DNA of 64,000 bases. Origin: Amaurobius ferox (taxonomy: Eukaryota > Arthropoda > Arachnida > Araneae > Amaurobiidae). A program made the position numbers and the translations under genes. Location: assembly GCA_951213105.1 (NCBI GenBank), contig OX578140.1, positions 116,172,653 through 116,236,652 on the forward strand. The letters run 5' to 3'. The notes under the pieces are model-generated. The model worked only from the letters and a program-made list of their open reading frames with translations. It was not told where the DNA came from and searched no databases. Below are positions 11,921 to 22,870 of the stretch, in pieces; the stretch's first letter is position 1, and each line of letters begins with the position of its first letter.

Positions 11921-12530
11921 ATAACCCTTACTTCCACATGAATCTAATGTACGGACTGCTCAAAATGCCTCCTTCAGCAACAAATTTAAATTCCAAACAA
12001 GATATTTCCGTGTACTTTGAGAAGCAATGCAAGTATCACCGTCTTACAGCCCTTAATGATAGGCCTTTTAGGAAAGTAATTTTTGCCTTCAATATACGTT
12101 TTTCGTGCATTTTTGATATCGATATCTACTAAATCAGCAATGTGCGACAAATTTGTGTTTGGCTGTTTTCATCTATTTTACTTTATCCGAGTCCATTTTT
12201 CTAATATTTTAAATTTTCCGCTAGTTCAATTTTCATTTTCATTTGGTAACTGCGCGTATTTTCAAAATGTTCTTTCGCAAGAAGACAGTTTAGCAGCTTC
12301 AGTTCAATCCAAAAGTTGACTAAATAATGCCACCATCTTGGAATATAAGATTGAGGATTAAATTAAAAAAATAATAACTTTTTTATATATCAATAATGTT
12401 TTTGCAGTATATTGTATATAAAATATTATTTCATTTAACTGAAATTAGCACCAGATAGGAATAGTGTTAGTAGAAAATACTTCTAATATTCAGTAAACGA
12501 CTCCAGACATTTGTCAATGGTACCCGACGA
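11921..12530. other. No recognisable feature
   Basis: AT-rich sequence. Overlapping short plus-strand frames (11872-12319) show no motif and are not called. Confidence 0.4.
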
Positions 12531-12870
12531 TTTTTTATTTTCCAACAATACATGGTAATGTATAAGGAAGGTATTGGAATCATGTAAAATCTCGCAACTC
12601 GAGTTTTCGACGACTGTTCTATACGTTTTGAGACCTCTAGGAACACTACTTTCAGCATGACGTCTGTGTGTGTCTCTGTCTGTGCGATGTATGTATGTAT
12701 CCACTCTAAGTCAAAATCTAATTGACCAAATATCACAAAATTTAATAAATATATCACTTGTAGGTTACCCAAGTGCTAATTCAATTTTGTAAGATTCAAA
12801 AACAGAGCCTGCCTTTTTTGTGAAATGGCCCCCAAAAATACAAAAATCTAAAATAAAAGACTGCGTCTGC
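12531..12870 (-). mobile_element. Terminal-hairpin element family B, copy 1
   Basis: Read on the minus strand, the copy ends in the palindrome around AATACATGGTAATGTATAAG. Next to it are TCTCGCAACTCGAGTTTTCGA and GACGTCTGTGTGTGTCTCTG. The block CTAATTGACCAAAT and the phrase AAATGGCCCCC match the copy at 14053-14800. The short open frames on the minus strand in this interval lie within the repeat and are not genes. Confidence 0.6.
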
Positions 12871-13289
12871 TCAAATGTACAGTCTATTAAATGCTTGTAT
12901 TATACTTAATATTTTATGATGAAAAGATTACAATCCAACCCATCTGTGCCGCCGTAAATGATTATACAAAGCATAATATAAATTAACTTCTTAACATGGC
13001 CGTAATTATCGTACATCGTGGAGCATTATTGCACATTGCGTTATGACATGAAATACCGCGTTAAACCACCTTATTTATCTTCAGTGGGAGTTCCTGTAAA
13101 AGAATATTAATTAACATAATGCTACTCAATAAATTGCATCATTGTTAACTTTAAAATTAAATCATTAATTAAGAGCATTATCTTAATTATTACATTCTTT
13201 ACAACAATTAGTATATATTATTTGCTGAGGAGAGTTGACGAATGTGAGACCAGTTATTATCATCAACATAATCTAAGACCTGCAATATT
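12871..13289. other. No recognisable feature
   Basis: AT-rich, no repeats or coding motifs seen. Confidence 0.4.
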
Positions 13290-13830
13290 TAATAAGCACA
13301 TACCTGACTACAACGCTTGCATCGCATCATTGTACTAGTATCAACTCGAAGTATGGTACTGTTACTCATACTGGTTGTGCTCATTTTGTTGAATTCTCCT
13401 TGGACTCTGACTGTCGTAGAATTGCATATTAGGACACTTTCTGTGGACTATCTCCGGACTACTCTGTGGCACACACTCTTAATGAATCATCATGTCAATC
13501 TCTCTGCTCGTTGTTGTCTTACTCTCTGGAATTCACTCTCATCTCTTGCTGTTCTCTCCGAAATCTCTGCGTAACCTTTGACATGCTAACTGACTAACTT
13601 CATAACTACTTCCATAACTAATTCTCTCGTTGAAGTTGTGTAATACCATCTTGCCTACTTTGACCTTTCAGGTCAGGGTGCCATAAAACTGGCGTCCCCA
13701 TGTCTGATGTTTTGTATGCTATTGCAGAATCCATAAATAAAGAACATAGAACTGTCTCACCTAAATCTGGTGTGAACTCAATTCTTGGCCTCACACCATT
13801 ACTGTAGGACTAGCTGTTTTCCAGATATTT
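13290..13830 (+). other. Possible LTR-retrotransposon remnant
   Basis: The stretch is CT-rich, unlike its surroundings. It holds AAAACTGGCGTCCCC at about 13686, which resembles the primer-binding site of the BEL element at 26906 (AAACTGGCGTCC). It also has a CATAAATAAAG polyadenylation-like signal at about 13733. No LTR ends or target duplication could be fixed, so this is only a suggestion. The plus-strand open frame at 13317-13574 has no motif. Confidence 0.25.
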
Positions 13831-13889
13831 AAATTTTTCCGAACTTTTGCTACGCCGCATTTGAAAATACGTTCAGTTACCACATAAAA

Positions 13890-14052
13890 ACGAAATTAAA
13901 AATCTGATGTGGACAGCACACATGACTTTCCCTAAGGACAGGAACTCATTTTCTATTTATTTTTTTAATCATTCATTAAATTGATTTTAATTGAACAAAA
14001 CCACACTGAGTTTTCATTTTCAATTCAATTTGCGTTTCTGTTTGTAAATTGT
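13890..14052. other. Short fragment resembling the 5' end of family A
   Basis: AAAAATCTGATGTGGACAGC and CATGACTTTCC at about 13898-13930 match the first bases of the family A copies at 61025 and 63240, but the match stops after about 40 bases. Confidence 0.4.
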
Positions 14053-14800
14053 GGCCATATTACTTTCCCTGCAATACATGGTAATGTATGAGGGAAGTAT
14101 TGAAATCGTCTCCAAAATCGCAACTTGAGTTTTAGGCGAATCTAAACGTTTTGGGACCTCTAAAACGCGAAACACTCTTTTTAGCGTGACGTCTGTGTGT
14201 GTGTGTGAGTGTGTCTGTCTGTCTGTCTCTGCAAAGTATGTATCCATTCAAACTCAAAAACTAATTGACCAAATTTCATAAAATTTTATAAGTTACTTAG
14301 ATTTTGGTACGATTAGGGATAAAAGAACACGCCATTTTTTACAAAATGGCCCTCAAAAACTTATGAATCCACTGTAGCTAAAATACTAATTGGCGGAATT
14401 TCACAAAATTTGCTAGATAAGTAAGTCACTCGTAGGATATCCTGGTGCTCTTTAGATTTTGGCATGAATCGGAAAAGAATAACCTGCCTTTTTTTTACGA
14501 AATGGCCCCCCAAAATCGCCAAAATTTAAAATGAAAGACTACGTATCTCAAATGTATCAATTAAAAGCTTGTTTTGTAACATTTTGTGAAATTGGGTCAA
14601 TTAGTTTCTTAGCTAGAGTTTATACATTCGATTTTAGCGGGCAATTTAGAAAAAAAAGAGAGGTTTTTTTTTATTCCGAATCATACTAAAATCTAATCAG
14701 TATCAGGGTCACCCACATGTGACTTCCCATAAAATTTTATGAAATTTAATCAATCAGTTTTTGAATTAGAGTAGATACATACCTTGCACAGACAGACAAT
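14053..14800 (-). mobile_element. Terminal-hairpin element family B, copy 2, with foldback arms
   Basis: The left end is a hairpin (TACTTTCCCT ... AGGGAAGTA with ATACAT/ATGTAT inside). It is followed by GACGTCTGTGTGTGTGTG and GTCTGTCTGTCTGTC. The blocks after it (CAAAAACTAATTGACCAAAT, TTAGATTTTGGTACGAT) reappear inverted at about 14680-14790 (ATCATACTAAAATCTAATC, AAATTTAATCAATCAG). The element therefore folds back on itself over at least 100 bases. The right arm stops at GATACATACCTTGCACAGA, where a family A fragment takes over. Confidence 0.6.
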
Positions 14801-15290
14801 TGGCGTCATCTAAAAAATCAATTTGGCGACATTTAAAAAATTTTCCAGGCGGATATTCCACCAAATTCGTCTCCAAAATTTACACAAGCATTATGGACGG
14901 AGAAGTAGGTTGGTTATTCTTATAGCAGATAAACGACTAATGGCGTCAAATGACAAATCTAAGGTCCAAAGTATATTTTCGCGTGAATGGACAGAGCTAA
15001 ATCCTTGCAAATGACAACAAATTTATCACATATTATTACATATGAAAGGCGAACATACTTCACAATAGTTAATACTCTTTTTAATTTTATGTGATTTTCG
15101 ATAAATTTATGTGAAAAATGTGCAATATTTCTAAAACGGTTCATGCTATCGTTCAAAATTTGTCAATCCTTTTCAAATTAAAGCGAACATAAATGATTAT
15201 TTACGTAACTTTATTGAAGGTTTTGATTTTTTGATGAGTTTTTCAAAATTTCATTTCGAAAAACTCGATTGCGTTTAAAAACAATATCCG
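14801..15290 (+). mobile_element. Terminal-hairpin element family A, copy 2, truncated
   Basis: ATTGGCGTCATC, ATTTGGCGACATTT and TCCACCAAATTCGTCTCCAAAA match the left half of the family. The copy continues to CGATTGCGTTTAAAAACAAT and is cut before the terminal hairpin, where repeat F begins. Confidence 0.6.
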
Positions 15291-15850
15291 TGAAATTTTA
15301 GCACATTGTACAATATGGTTGGCTATATGTAAGACAAGTATAAAATTATATTACTACTTAGAATGGCAACTACTGCAGATAACATAACACATGTATTTGT
15401 TTCGTCCTTTTACTTGAATTGCTTACAGCATTGAATATAGTAAAATCAATATACCATAATATCAGAATTGAAGTCCTCAGTCAATAAAAGAATTGGAGTC
15501 CTCAGCCTAGGAGGAATAGCCTACAACATGCAATGGCAAAAACCTACTATATTACTCAACTTTCTGATTCACTATGGAGATCGACAGAATCAGTCTTGTT
15601 TCGTGACCCGCATGAAATTTCATAAAGATTGAGCTCCGGCTGCATTAAACTGCAACCGCCAGGGTGTCCCTAGTATGCCAATAGTGGACTAATATTATAA
15701 ATCTCGTCAGAAATGTCTCCATGTTTTTAGAATAAATAAAATTTGTGATAACAATTGTAAATTATAACATTTTATAGAATTTTTAAATACTGAAAATGAT
15801 ATTGCATATCCTCCCCAATTCGCCCTTAATATTATTAACTCAATGCCGAC
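15291..15850. repeat. Repeat F, copy 1
   Basis: Homologous to 49630-50100: shared blocks include TTTCGTCCTTTTAC, CAACATGCAATGG, GGCTGCATTAAACTGCAAC, ATGCCAATA and TGCATATCCTCC. Copy 1 has a 76-bp insertion at 15438-15513 that the other copy lacks. Confidence 0.7.
15438..15513. mobile_element. 76-bp insertion with GAATA duplication
   Basis: Repeat F at 49763-49767 has a single GAATA where this copy has GAATA at both 15433-15437 and 15514-15518, with 76 extra bases between them. The insert carries two near-copies of AATTGGAGTCCTCAG, and the same 15-mer lies at about 18696. A small non-autonomous insertion with a 5-bp target duplication fits best. Confidence 0.5.
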
Positions 15851-16790
15851 CATGTTGTTACGGTTTATCCAATTTACATGATTTTAGCATTATACAATCC
15901 ACAGATTAATATATACAGATATTTCTCTGCTACCCCAGCGCCCTCAACCGCCAACCAAAGTTTAAAATATCAAGATTGGCACGCTTGGCGATGGTCTGTG
16001 GCGGTTTTCGCCAAGACGTTCTGCTAATATAACCCTATTTGGCACTAAACGAAACACTTGGAATAACTTTATTCAATTATCGATCGTATGTTAATACGAG
16101 TAAAACATTTATCTTCTATTTCGTATTTTATAATCAATTATTTTATCTTTTATGGATTACTAAAAGAAGAGGGATTACGTTGACAAGGTATGAAATTTAT
16201 TTTTATTTAAATAAAAAGATTATTTGCTCTGCATCCCATATTCCATCCTTTGCGGGTGTTCATCATAAGAAAATGGTGCAGTATTATCAAGAAGCAGGGG
16301 CATTATTAAAAAACTTTTTCCGCATTTATATAAAATGTATAAAAATTGATATTGAAATTCGATACCTTTGATAATACATTTATGTAAATTTGTTATTTAT
16401 TATAAGAATATAAGTGCATTTAAAAAAAAATTATATTAACAGCATCCCAGAATAAATTTGGAACACAGCAATTTAACAACACGCTAGTATACTTTTTAGG
16501 CTGAAAATATTATATAATATTTCAGTCTTTTGGGTATGTTAGCTTGTAATTTTTGGTGTATAATGATTTACAGTTATGTAATGCGTCAATTTTTTATTCA
16601 ATTTATGATTACATGAATTATATATATATATCTATGTTTATTTATTTTAATTTACACGTATTATAGAAAAATATTTTTAAATGCTTATCATGTTTATAGT
16701 TTAAAAAGATTATAAAAGTACAGTTCCGTAATTTTTTTTTCTTTTAGCTGCATTAACATGAAATCACCAATTGAGCGATAGTCGCCAAAT
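15851..16790. other. No recognisable feature
   Basis: AT-rich sequence with a short TA run at about 16618-16632. The plus-strand open frame at 16039-16371 is AT-composition driven and has no motif. Confidence 0.4.
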
Positions 16791-17079
16791 CTAGCAGTCG
16801 AGTTCTTTTTACGTCATAGCTGCGATTAGAGCTACTCTACTACAGGATGACTTATCAAGCATATTGAAGCCCATAGGGTTCCATGTATCTTCCAAACGCT
16901 AATTGACGAAATGGGAATTAAGATTCGTCATGTCAGGGTCCAAAGTAGAGCTCTTATAATGTATGGGAGGTATATATAGAGCATTAGTCAGAGTAAACTT
17001 TGTGATGAGTTGCCAAAACACAGGCATTATAACAGTTAAAAATAGTTTGTTCATTTTGAAGTCGCAATATCCAGACGTA

Positions 17080-17287
17080 AATAACTTGCTGAAAAATTTT
17101 AAATTGTGCTGTGCACACAGAATCTACAGACGTTCAAGGAAATGTAGTGACATGATGTAGTGGAGTAAGATGACAGTTGCAGTAATAACTTGCTGAAAAA
17201 TTTTAAATTGTGCTGTGCACACAGAATCTACAGACGTTCAAGGAAATGTAGTGACATGATGTAGTGGAGTAAGATGACAGTTGCAGT
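17080..17287. repeat. Perfect 104-bp tandem duplication
   Basis: The block beginning ATAACTTGCTGAAAAATTTT and ending GACAGTTGCAGTA occurs twice in direct succession without a mismatch, so the duplication is recent. Confidence 0.9.
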
Positions 17288-17397
17288 AAATTATTTATTA
17301 ACCATTCTTTTCTTCTTTCTTCATTTCTAGGAAAGCGAAATAGCCTAAAACCCTTTGTAGAATGATTAGAGTAGTTCGGTGCAGAACAACCACCCAT
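17288..17397 (-). pseudogene. THAP zinc-finger domain remnant
   Basis: The minus-strand frame from the ATG at 17397 starts MGGCSAPNYSNHSTKGF and continues RLFRFPRNEERRKEW. This follows the start of a THAP domain: first Cys, then the conserved FP pair and the Trp. The second zinc-ligand Cys is replaced by Tyr (N-Y instead of a Cys position). The later Cys and His ligands are absent because the frame runs into the duplicated noncoding block. THAP domains bind DNA in P-element-type transposases and related host proteins. Read as a dead transposase fragment. Confidence 0.5.
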
Positions 17398-17509
17398 AAT
17401 TATTTCAATTATACTTCCTAAAGTAAAAATACGAATAGAGCTAATGCTAATGGATTGCGCATCCAGCTATGGTGGGCTTCAATATGCTTGATGAGTCAGC
17501 TCGTATATA

Positions 17510-17540
17510 GAGGAGCCTTGGCTGCGATGGTTGGCTCCTC
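17510..17540. other. Short hairpin beside the inverted-repeat element
   Basis: GAGGAGCC and GGCTCCTC form a perfect 8-bp stem around a 15-base loop, just outside the right arm of the inverted repeat. It may be a subterminal structure of the same element. Confidence 0.5.
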
Positions 17541-17560
17541 GAACGTCAGTGTCTATGCGA

Positions 17561-18500
17561 AATCCTATGTTAACAATGTTGCCATAGGTTCCTATGGGAG
17601 TGAACCTTCTGAATATGGTATTCTGTGATACAATCCATCGACTTCTGAAACATTGATGGCGCGTATTCTATTTACTTATTTCAATTAGCTGTAACCACCA
17701 TTCGTTACAGCTTTCTGGACTGACAGAAGAAGTTTGTAAGTTCAAACCTCAATCGAAATTAATTTTTATATATAATATAATTTCTAAAATATTATCGGTG
17801 TATATGAACGGTAGGAAAAATATTTCAATATTAATTATTCGCAAACCCATACTTTGTGGGGCGATAAAAAACGTTATACCTTTTGAACTGAAATTAGAGG
17901 TCCTTTCTGCCCAAGAAATTTACAAATGATGTGTCTAACCATACATAAAAAATTAAATTTACGCTTCAAATGGAAGAATTGGTGAAAATATAAAATACAC
18001 ATCTAAAAGTTATTGTAATTTTCTTATATGTCCTTGGTTACTGTAACACCTGTAGAAATGTTGATTTGGACTGAAAAAATCTACACCATTTTCATATTTA
18101 TTGCAAGTTACATACAAGCTCCAAGAAAACTTCGAATTTGGAAAATGGGCGTGATCATATATGGGCGTGGCCATATACATCATTCAGGCATGACCATTCT
18201 ATTCAAAATCAAAACTTGTAGATATTTTTCAAATACTTATTTTATATATATTTCGATATAATTGTCAGGACTTTTCTTGCAATATATAGTACACATATGT
18301 GCAATATATATGTTAAATATACTGCGTTTGATTGATTATGGTTATTGGTTGATTTTATTATAATTATCTGATTGATTTTACTATAATTATCGCTATACAA
18401 ATTTACATATACATGCTTTTCCTGTTCTCAATATTTTGTAATTTACTGCTTTCCTTGCAATATTATATATTTGAGTCAATTGCTCTACAAAGTAAATTAT
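17561..18500. other. No recognisable feature
   Basis: AT-rich sequence without identifiable repeats or coding motifs. The plus-strand frame at 18028-18261 is not recognised. Confidence 0.4.
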
Positions 18501-20950
18501 CTGTGCTGAGAAAGCTCTAACATACTGAGAGACAGACAGCACTGTGGACCTGACCTACCTCTCGGTTTACAGGTTTAATTCCACACGACTGGGTATCGTC
18601 CTAGGACGACTCAGCTGAGCTGAGGCCCACGAGAGGACAGGTTGTATAATGACGAAAAGGGGAGGCAAGGAAGGGACTCAACGTCAAGAAAAGAATTGGA
18701 GTCCTCAGAACCACACAAATCACACTCCCTGTGATCAGCTTGGGAAGCAGAAGTCCTGAGTCACACGGCTCCAGTAACACTGTGGAGACCTCGGGGAAAC
18801 TTCCCCTAAGTGAGGAAGCCTAAGCGAAAAACGTTCCAACTCCATATGGAGTGAAGGGGCAGCCATGAAGAGCAGAAATCGATAGTTTCATCAAATGCGG
18901 TGACTGCCTAGAGGTACTAAAAGAATCCAGGAGGAGTAGCACACATTACTTAATTTTGGATAATTTTGCAGAGGATTTCGACTTTCTACCGCTAGGTAGT
19001 TATGCAGAGGCAGCATACAACTTAAAGGGAAGCTGTCGTAATCGACGCTTAAACCTGTACTGTCAAGTTAACTTAAGAAAAAGGAGAGAGAGGAGGCTAA
19101 GAAGGGTCGGGCAGGAAAAAGAGCGAAGGGATGAAAACAGTGCGGAGAGCTCAGCCGGGAAACTAAAACTTCATCTAGAACAGCTAGAGGAGGAGATGAC
19201 CAAGAGAGGGGTAAGACCTTCCAAAACGCGGTTAACATAGCTTATGGAGGGCAACGGGAGGGTGAAGAACCTAACAGGGGATACTTAGAAAACACATTTC
19301 AGGGATAAAACAGAGGAACAGGTAGGAATCGAGAACGACAGCCCTCACGCTAACCCTTAATCCAATCACTGAGGCACAGTACATAACAGAAAGGATAAGT
19401 GGGGCAAGGAGAAAATAATAGAAGATTAAAGAGGAATTACGCTTAGAAGAGGTACTACAAAAGTGACTACGACTAAACTTAACTAGCGGCTAGGATAGAT
19501 GATGCTAACCTAAAGCTAACTAGAAGCAGCAGACGGGATGAGGAAGAGAGCTCCGAGGAGGAGACCGGAGAAAGAAATAGCTGCTAAGCAATAGCCGTTC
19601 TAGGCTGACGTAATGTACTAGCAGGGATTCTCAATTAATAATGAACTAGCTTGTAGCTATTAAAAAGACTTAGCTATTAAAAAGAAATGGGTACTAGCTT
19701 ATAGCTAGTAAATAACTTAGCTAGTAAGCTTAGCTAGTAACTTAGCTAGTAAATAACTTAGCTAGTAAGTATTAAGTAAAGAGGATACTATCAAGTTTAT
19801 TAAATGAAGAACTGACTTAGTAGTAAGCCGCCTTAGATTAAATTAAATAATTTAAAAAAAGAACCAACTTAGTATAGACTGAACTGAATATAATCATTAA
19901 TGATAATCTACGAATCGGGACTTTACTAAAATAACTAGGGAGCGTGTAAGGGCGCAAACACTTCCACACTGCTTCATGACCGGTCGACCAAATTGATGCT
20001 CATGTCCCAGGACGAGTCAGACGATTTGGGCTTTCTTCACTGCTTCATGGGATACGGCTTGAGGGTGGCCCCTTCGCCAGCAGTCCAGGGAGCTTGAAGT
20101 CTGAAGCCTGGAACCTGAAAAAGAAGTTGAAAGGAATATGGTTCCGTTGAGAAGACAGGGTGGGACTATTTAGAGCCAAAACCAAGGACCCGAGGGAGCG
20201 GATGGTGTCCTGCAGACGTTGCGGCTTCGAATATGGCCTCATTACCATGGACTCTGCAAACTTCTTTCCTGAAAGAGAACATGGCAAAGCAAATTATAAT
20301 ATGGTCATGGGGAGAACACTTGGAATGGGCTGAAAGGTAATGCGATTAGATTTGGGTGAAGTGGAGAGCTGAGCAAGCAGCGCTGTAGGACCACCGCTGA
20401 GGTGGCAGGACACCTAGGACAACAGAAGGCTGGACAATACCCCAGCTACCGGTATTAGACCATTGGCTTCAGTATAGGAAGGACCACGACTAAATTGGTT
20501 GAGACAATGAAAAAAGTTATTGGGACAAGACCCAAGCCAACGGAAACTATTGGCAGAAATGCGAAAAATACAATCTGAGAGCCCAATGGGCTAAAGGCTA
20601 CGACTTGGATGGCCAGGACACAAGTCTTAAAAACTAGGGCAATCCCCCACTTACCGAGAGTTGAAAGGGAAAGAAAGAAAGAAGACCTGCACAGGCCAAA
20701 GAAACTTATAGGAAGGGACCTGCCGGGGTAGGAAGAGAAGGAAAGAGATTGAGAAGAGAAGGAGATAAGAAAGAAATCCTACTTGCGTAGGAACCGCTGG
20801 AGCTGAAAATCATCCAGCAGCTAAGTGCCAGACAGAAGTAGAGGTCCTCTCCTATCATGGTAGGAACATCCTTCCACCGATTCCCAGCCACATCCTCCCA
20901 GTGGAGAAGGACCAGCTTCAGGGTTTGTTTTAACCCTCACTACTCCTGGT
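18501..20950 (+). other. Purine-rich unidentified block, possibly retroelement sequence
   Basis: Base composition changes sharply at about 18500: the plus strand is rich in A and G with many AGGA and GAAG strings, then reverts near 20950. The only longer plus-strand frame (18956-19240) encodes a charged stretch with NLRKRRERRLRR and a likely helical ending (KLKLHLEQLEEEM). It has no domain I recognise. AATTGGAGTCCTCAG at about 18696 also occurs in the 76-bp insertion at 15438. Position next to an R1-like LINE suggests retroelement origin, but I cannot show this. Confidence 0.35.
19640..19790. repeat. Short imperfect tandem repeat of ACTTAGCTAGTAA
   Basis: TAGCTAGTAA and TAGCTATTAAAAAG variants recur many times in about 150 bases. 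It is a locally generated simple repeat within the purine-rich block. Confidence 0.7.
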
Positions 20951-21229
20951 GGCACGAGCACAGCGAAAATTGGAGCTATAGAGAAGAGACTGGAGAGTCT
21001 ACTGCAGACTGGAGCTGATGTCAGAAAAAAAACGCAACAGTATAGGTTATATGCCGTCGATATTGTCCATTAGCCAATGAATAGTCTTCCTAACCTTGTT
21101 CTGTATAAGTGGTGGCTTCTCTTCATATTGTACCTCCAAGCTTGCCAAAGGTGTGGAGTTGGTGTCCTAAGGTGATGTTCATGAGTCAGCGGACAGTTTA
21201 ACATGTAGTGTTGGGGATCATCCTCATTT
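20951..21229. other. Junction between the purine-rich block and the LINE
   Basis: No recognised feature. It may be the 3' part of the minus-strand LINE that follows. Confidence 0.35.
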
Positions 21230-22870
21230 AACTTTTATTCCTATTGGAATTAAACCTGTTAGTACTGAGATAGGCGAGATTGGCGCTGTCGTGTAAGTTC
21301 TCGAACATTTAATGGCGAAGTGCTTTTAGCATTTTGCTAAGATTGCTATGAAAGTTTTGTTAATCTATGTTGCCCATGCCGATGCTGTATGAAGTAGGAC
21401 TTTTTCTGCTACTACTCATTCATTCCAGATTTTAATGAATTTTGGATTTACACCCCACGTTTTAGTTGGAATTCTATTAAGTATATTGAAGGTTTTATAC
21501 AATTTAATAACCTGGACTTCGCAATGCTGAACCCAGAAGAGCTTATTTTCAATTATGACTCATAAATATTTTATACTGTCAGTTGGTAGGATCTAGTTGA
21601 TGTTCACTTATACCTTTCTCGACGATTTGGCTAGAACCAATTGGATCTTCGAGGATTTTCTTGCTTTGGATTTCCCCAGTTAATGACCAGGGACATTTTA
21701 TTTGTCCATATGTTGAACCTATTCACTGACTACCACTTTGTTATGGAGTATGGATACATTTTTGCCACTGATCAGCAGGGCGAATTAGTCAACAAGGACT
21801 TGAATCTTTATGTGGATCTTGAGTGTCGAGTCTGCTACCACATTTCACAGGAGTGAACCGAGGCAGGAACCTTGGAGAAACCCTCCAAAGGTTTGCTTCG
21901 ATTCTGGTATGCCATTTTCTTCTAAAGTGACGTATCTATCTGTTAGAAAGCTTTTAATTAAGTTGTTGAGGTAGCCGGGACAAGGAGACGATTCCAGATG
22001 CTTGACTATCGACGGCCAGGACAGGCTGTCAAATGCTCCACTAAAGTCAAACGATACCATTACGATGTAGACTCCTTTCGTCTTGTCTTCCTTGATTCCG
22101 TTTAACAGGTTTACTAGAACATACTGTGTTGAGATCCCTGGCTTGAAGTCAAATTGTTTGGGATGCAAATGGTTGTTAATGAGAGAGTTGTGGTAGGTCC
22201 ATCCGTAGATAACTCTTTTATTATCTTCTCCAGAACTGGGAGTAGACAGATCGGTCTACAGGACTTTAAGTTGTTGGTTGGTTTCCCTGATTTGTGGAAC
22301 AAGACCAATATTGCTATCTTAAGAGAAGTTGGGAAATGCTTCAGTTCCAAATACTTGCTGATGTAGCAATGCAGCAGGACCGGCGCTGACTCATTAACCC
22401 TTTTAAGCAGGGTGTTGTCAAGGAGGTCGAAGCCTGGAGCTTTGTTAATTTTTCTTTTTTCCAATATCTAGCTATCTCCCCATGAATAAGTCCTGGGAAG
22501 GGTGTGTTGACTATGTTGTTGTTGAGGCCTGTGATGGAATTTTGGTCCGTATTATACAGTGTGTCTATGTAGTTCTCCAGGATATTGGGAAGGTGCGCTG
22601 CGGAGCTAAGTTGCAGGGTGTTGAAAATTGAGCTGGGTGAAGTGTTCTTGTTAATGCGAATCTTAAACTGTGAGCCAAAGGCGTTCCTTTTGTCCCAACA
22701 GAACTCTTTCCAGGTGTTATTCCTCAGCTCTCTTTTGTACTTTGCTGACGCCTTGTTGTGTCCCAGTTTGTATTTATCTCATATTTCTAGATTCTGCTCC
22801 TTTTGGAACCTACGTCGGAGGGCTCTAATCCTGCTCCTATTCGGTTTCCCGAATTGATTCTTTTTGTTAT
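21230..22870 (-). pseudogene. R1-like LINE reverse transcriptase, heavily decayed
   Basis: Read from 22870 downward in shifting frames, the order is linker, fingers, palm and thumb of a non-LTR reverse transcriptase. Landmarks are NNTWKEFCWDKRNAFGS (about 22710), KINKAPGFDLLDNTLLKR (22440), FHKSGKPTNNLKSCRPICLL (22290), FDFKPGISTQYVLVNLLNG (22150), SFDFSGAFDSLSWP (22040), LQGSCLGSLLWN (21860), then IKYL and WGVNPKFIKIW (21480). At least one frameshift (about 22120-22170) and several stops break it. The active-site YADD is gone: the frame reads L-V-D-stop, with the stop codon at 21785-21787. Upstream endonuclease and the 3' part were not found. It cannot make an active enzyme. Confidence 0.85.

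Larger units (their letters stand above)
16848..17498. mobile_element. Inverted-repeat element with THAP remnant
   Basis: A 26-bp inverted repeat (25/26 match, core ATCAAGCATATTGAAGCCCA) lies at 16848-16873 and 17473-17498. Similarity continues outward for roughly 20 more bases, so the true ends lie outside. Between the arms are a THAP-finger remnant on the minus strand and a perfect 104-bp tandem duplication. THAP fingers occur in P-element and Kolobok transposases; with no target duplication found, I cannot choose between them. Confidence 0.5.

Noticed and set aside
16963..17160. Plus-strand ORF with KSQYPDVNNLLKNFKLC as a transposase C-terminus
   Set aside because: Vaguely similar in style to transposase C-terminal ends, but it lies on the opposite strand from the THAP start and overlaps the 104-bp duplication. 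Too weak to call.
18956..19240. 94-codon basic ORF as a host gene
   Set aside because: No recognisable domain, no exon neighbours and it lies in an unidentified repeat-like block. Mentioned only as part of that block.
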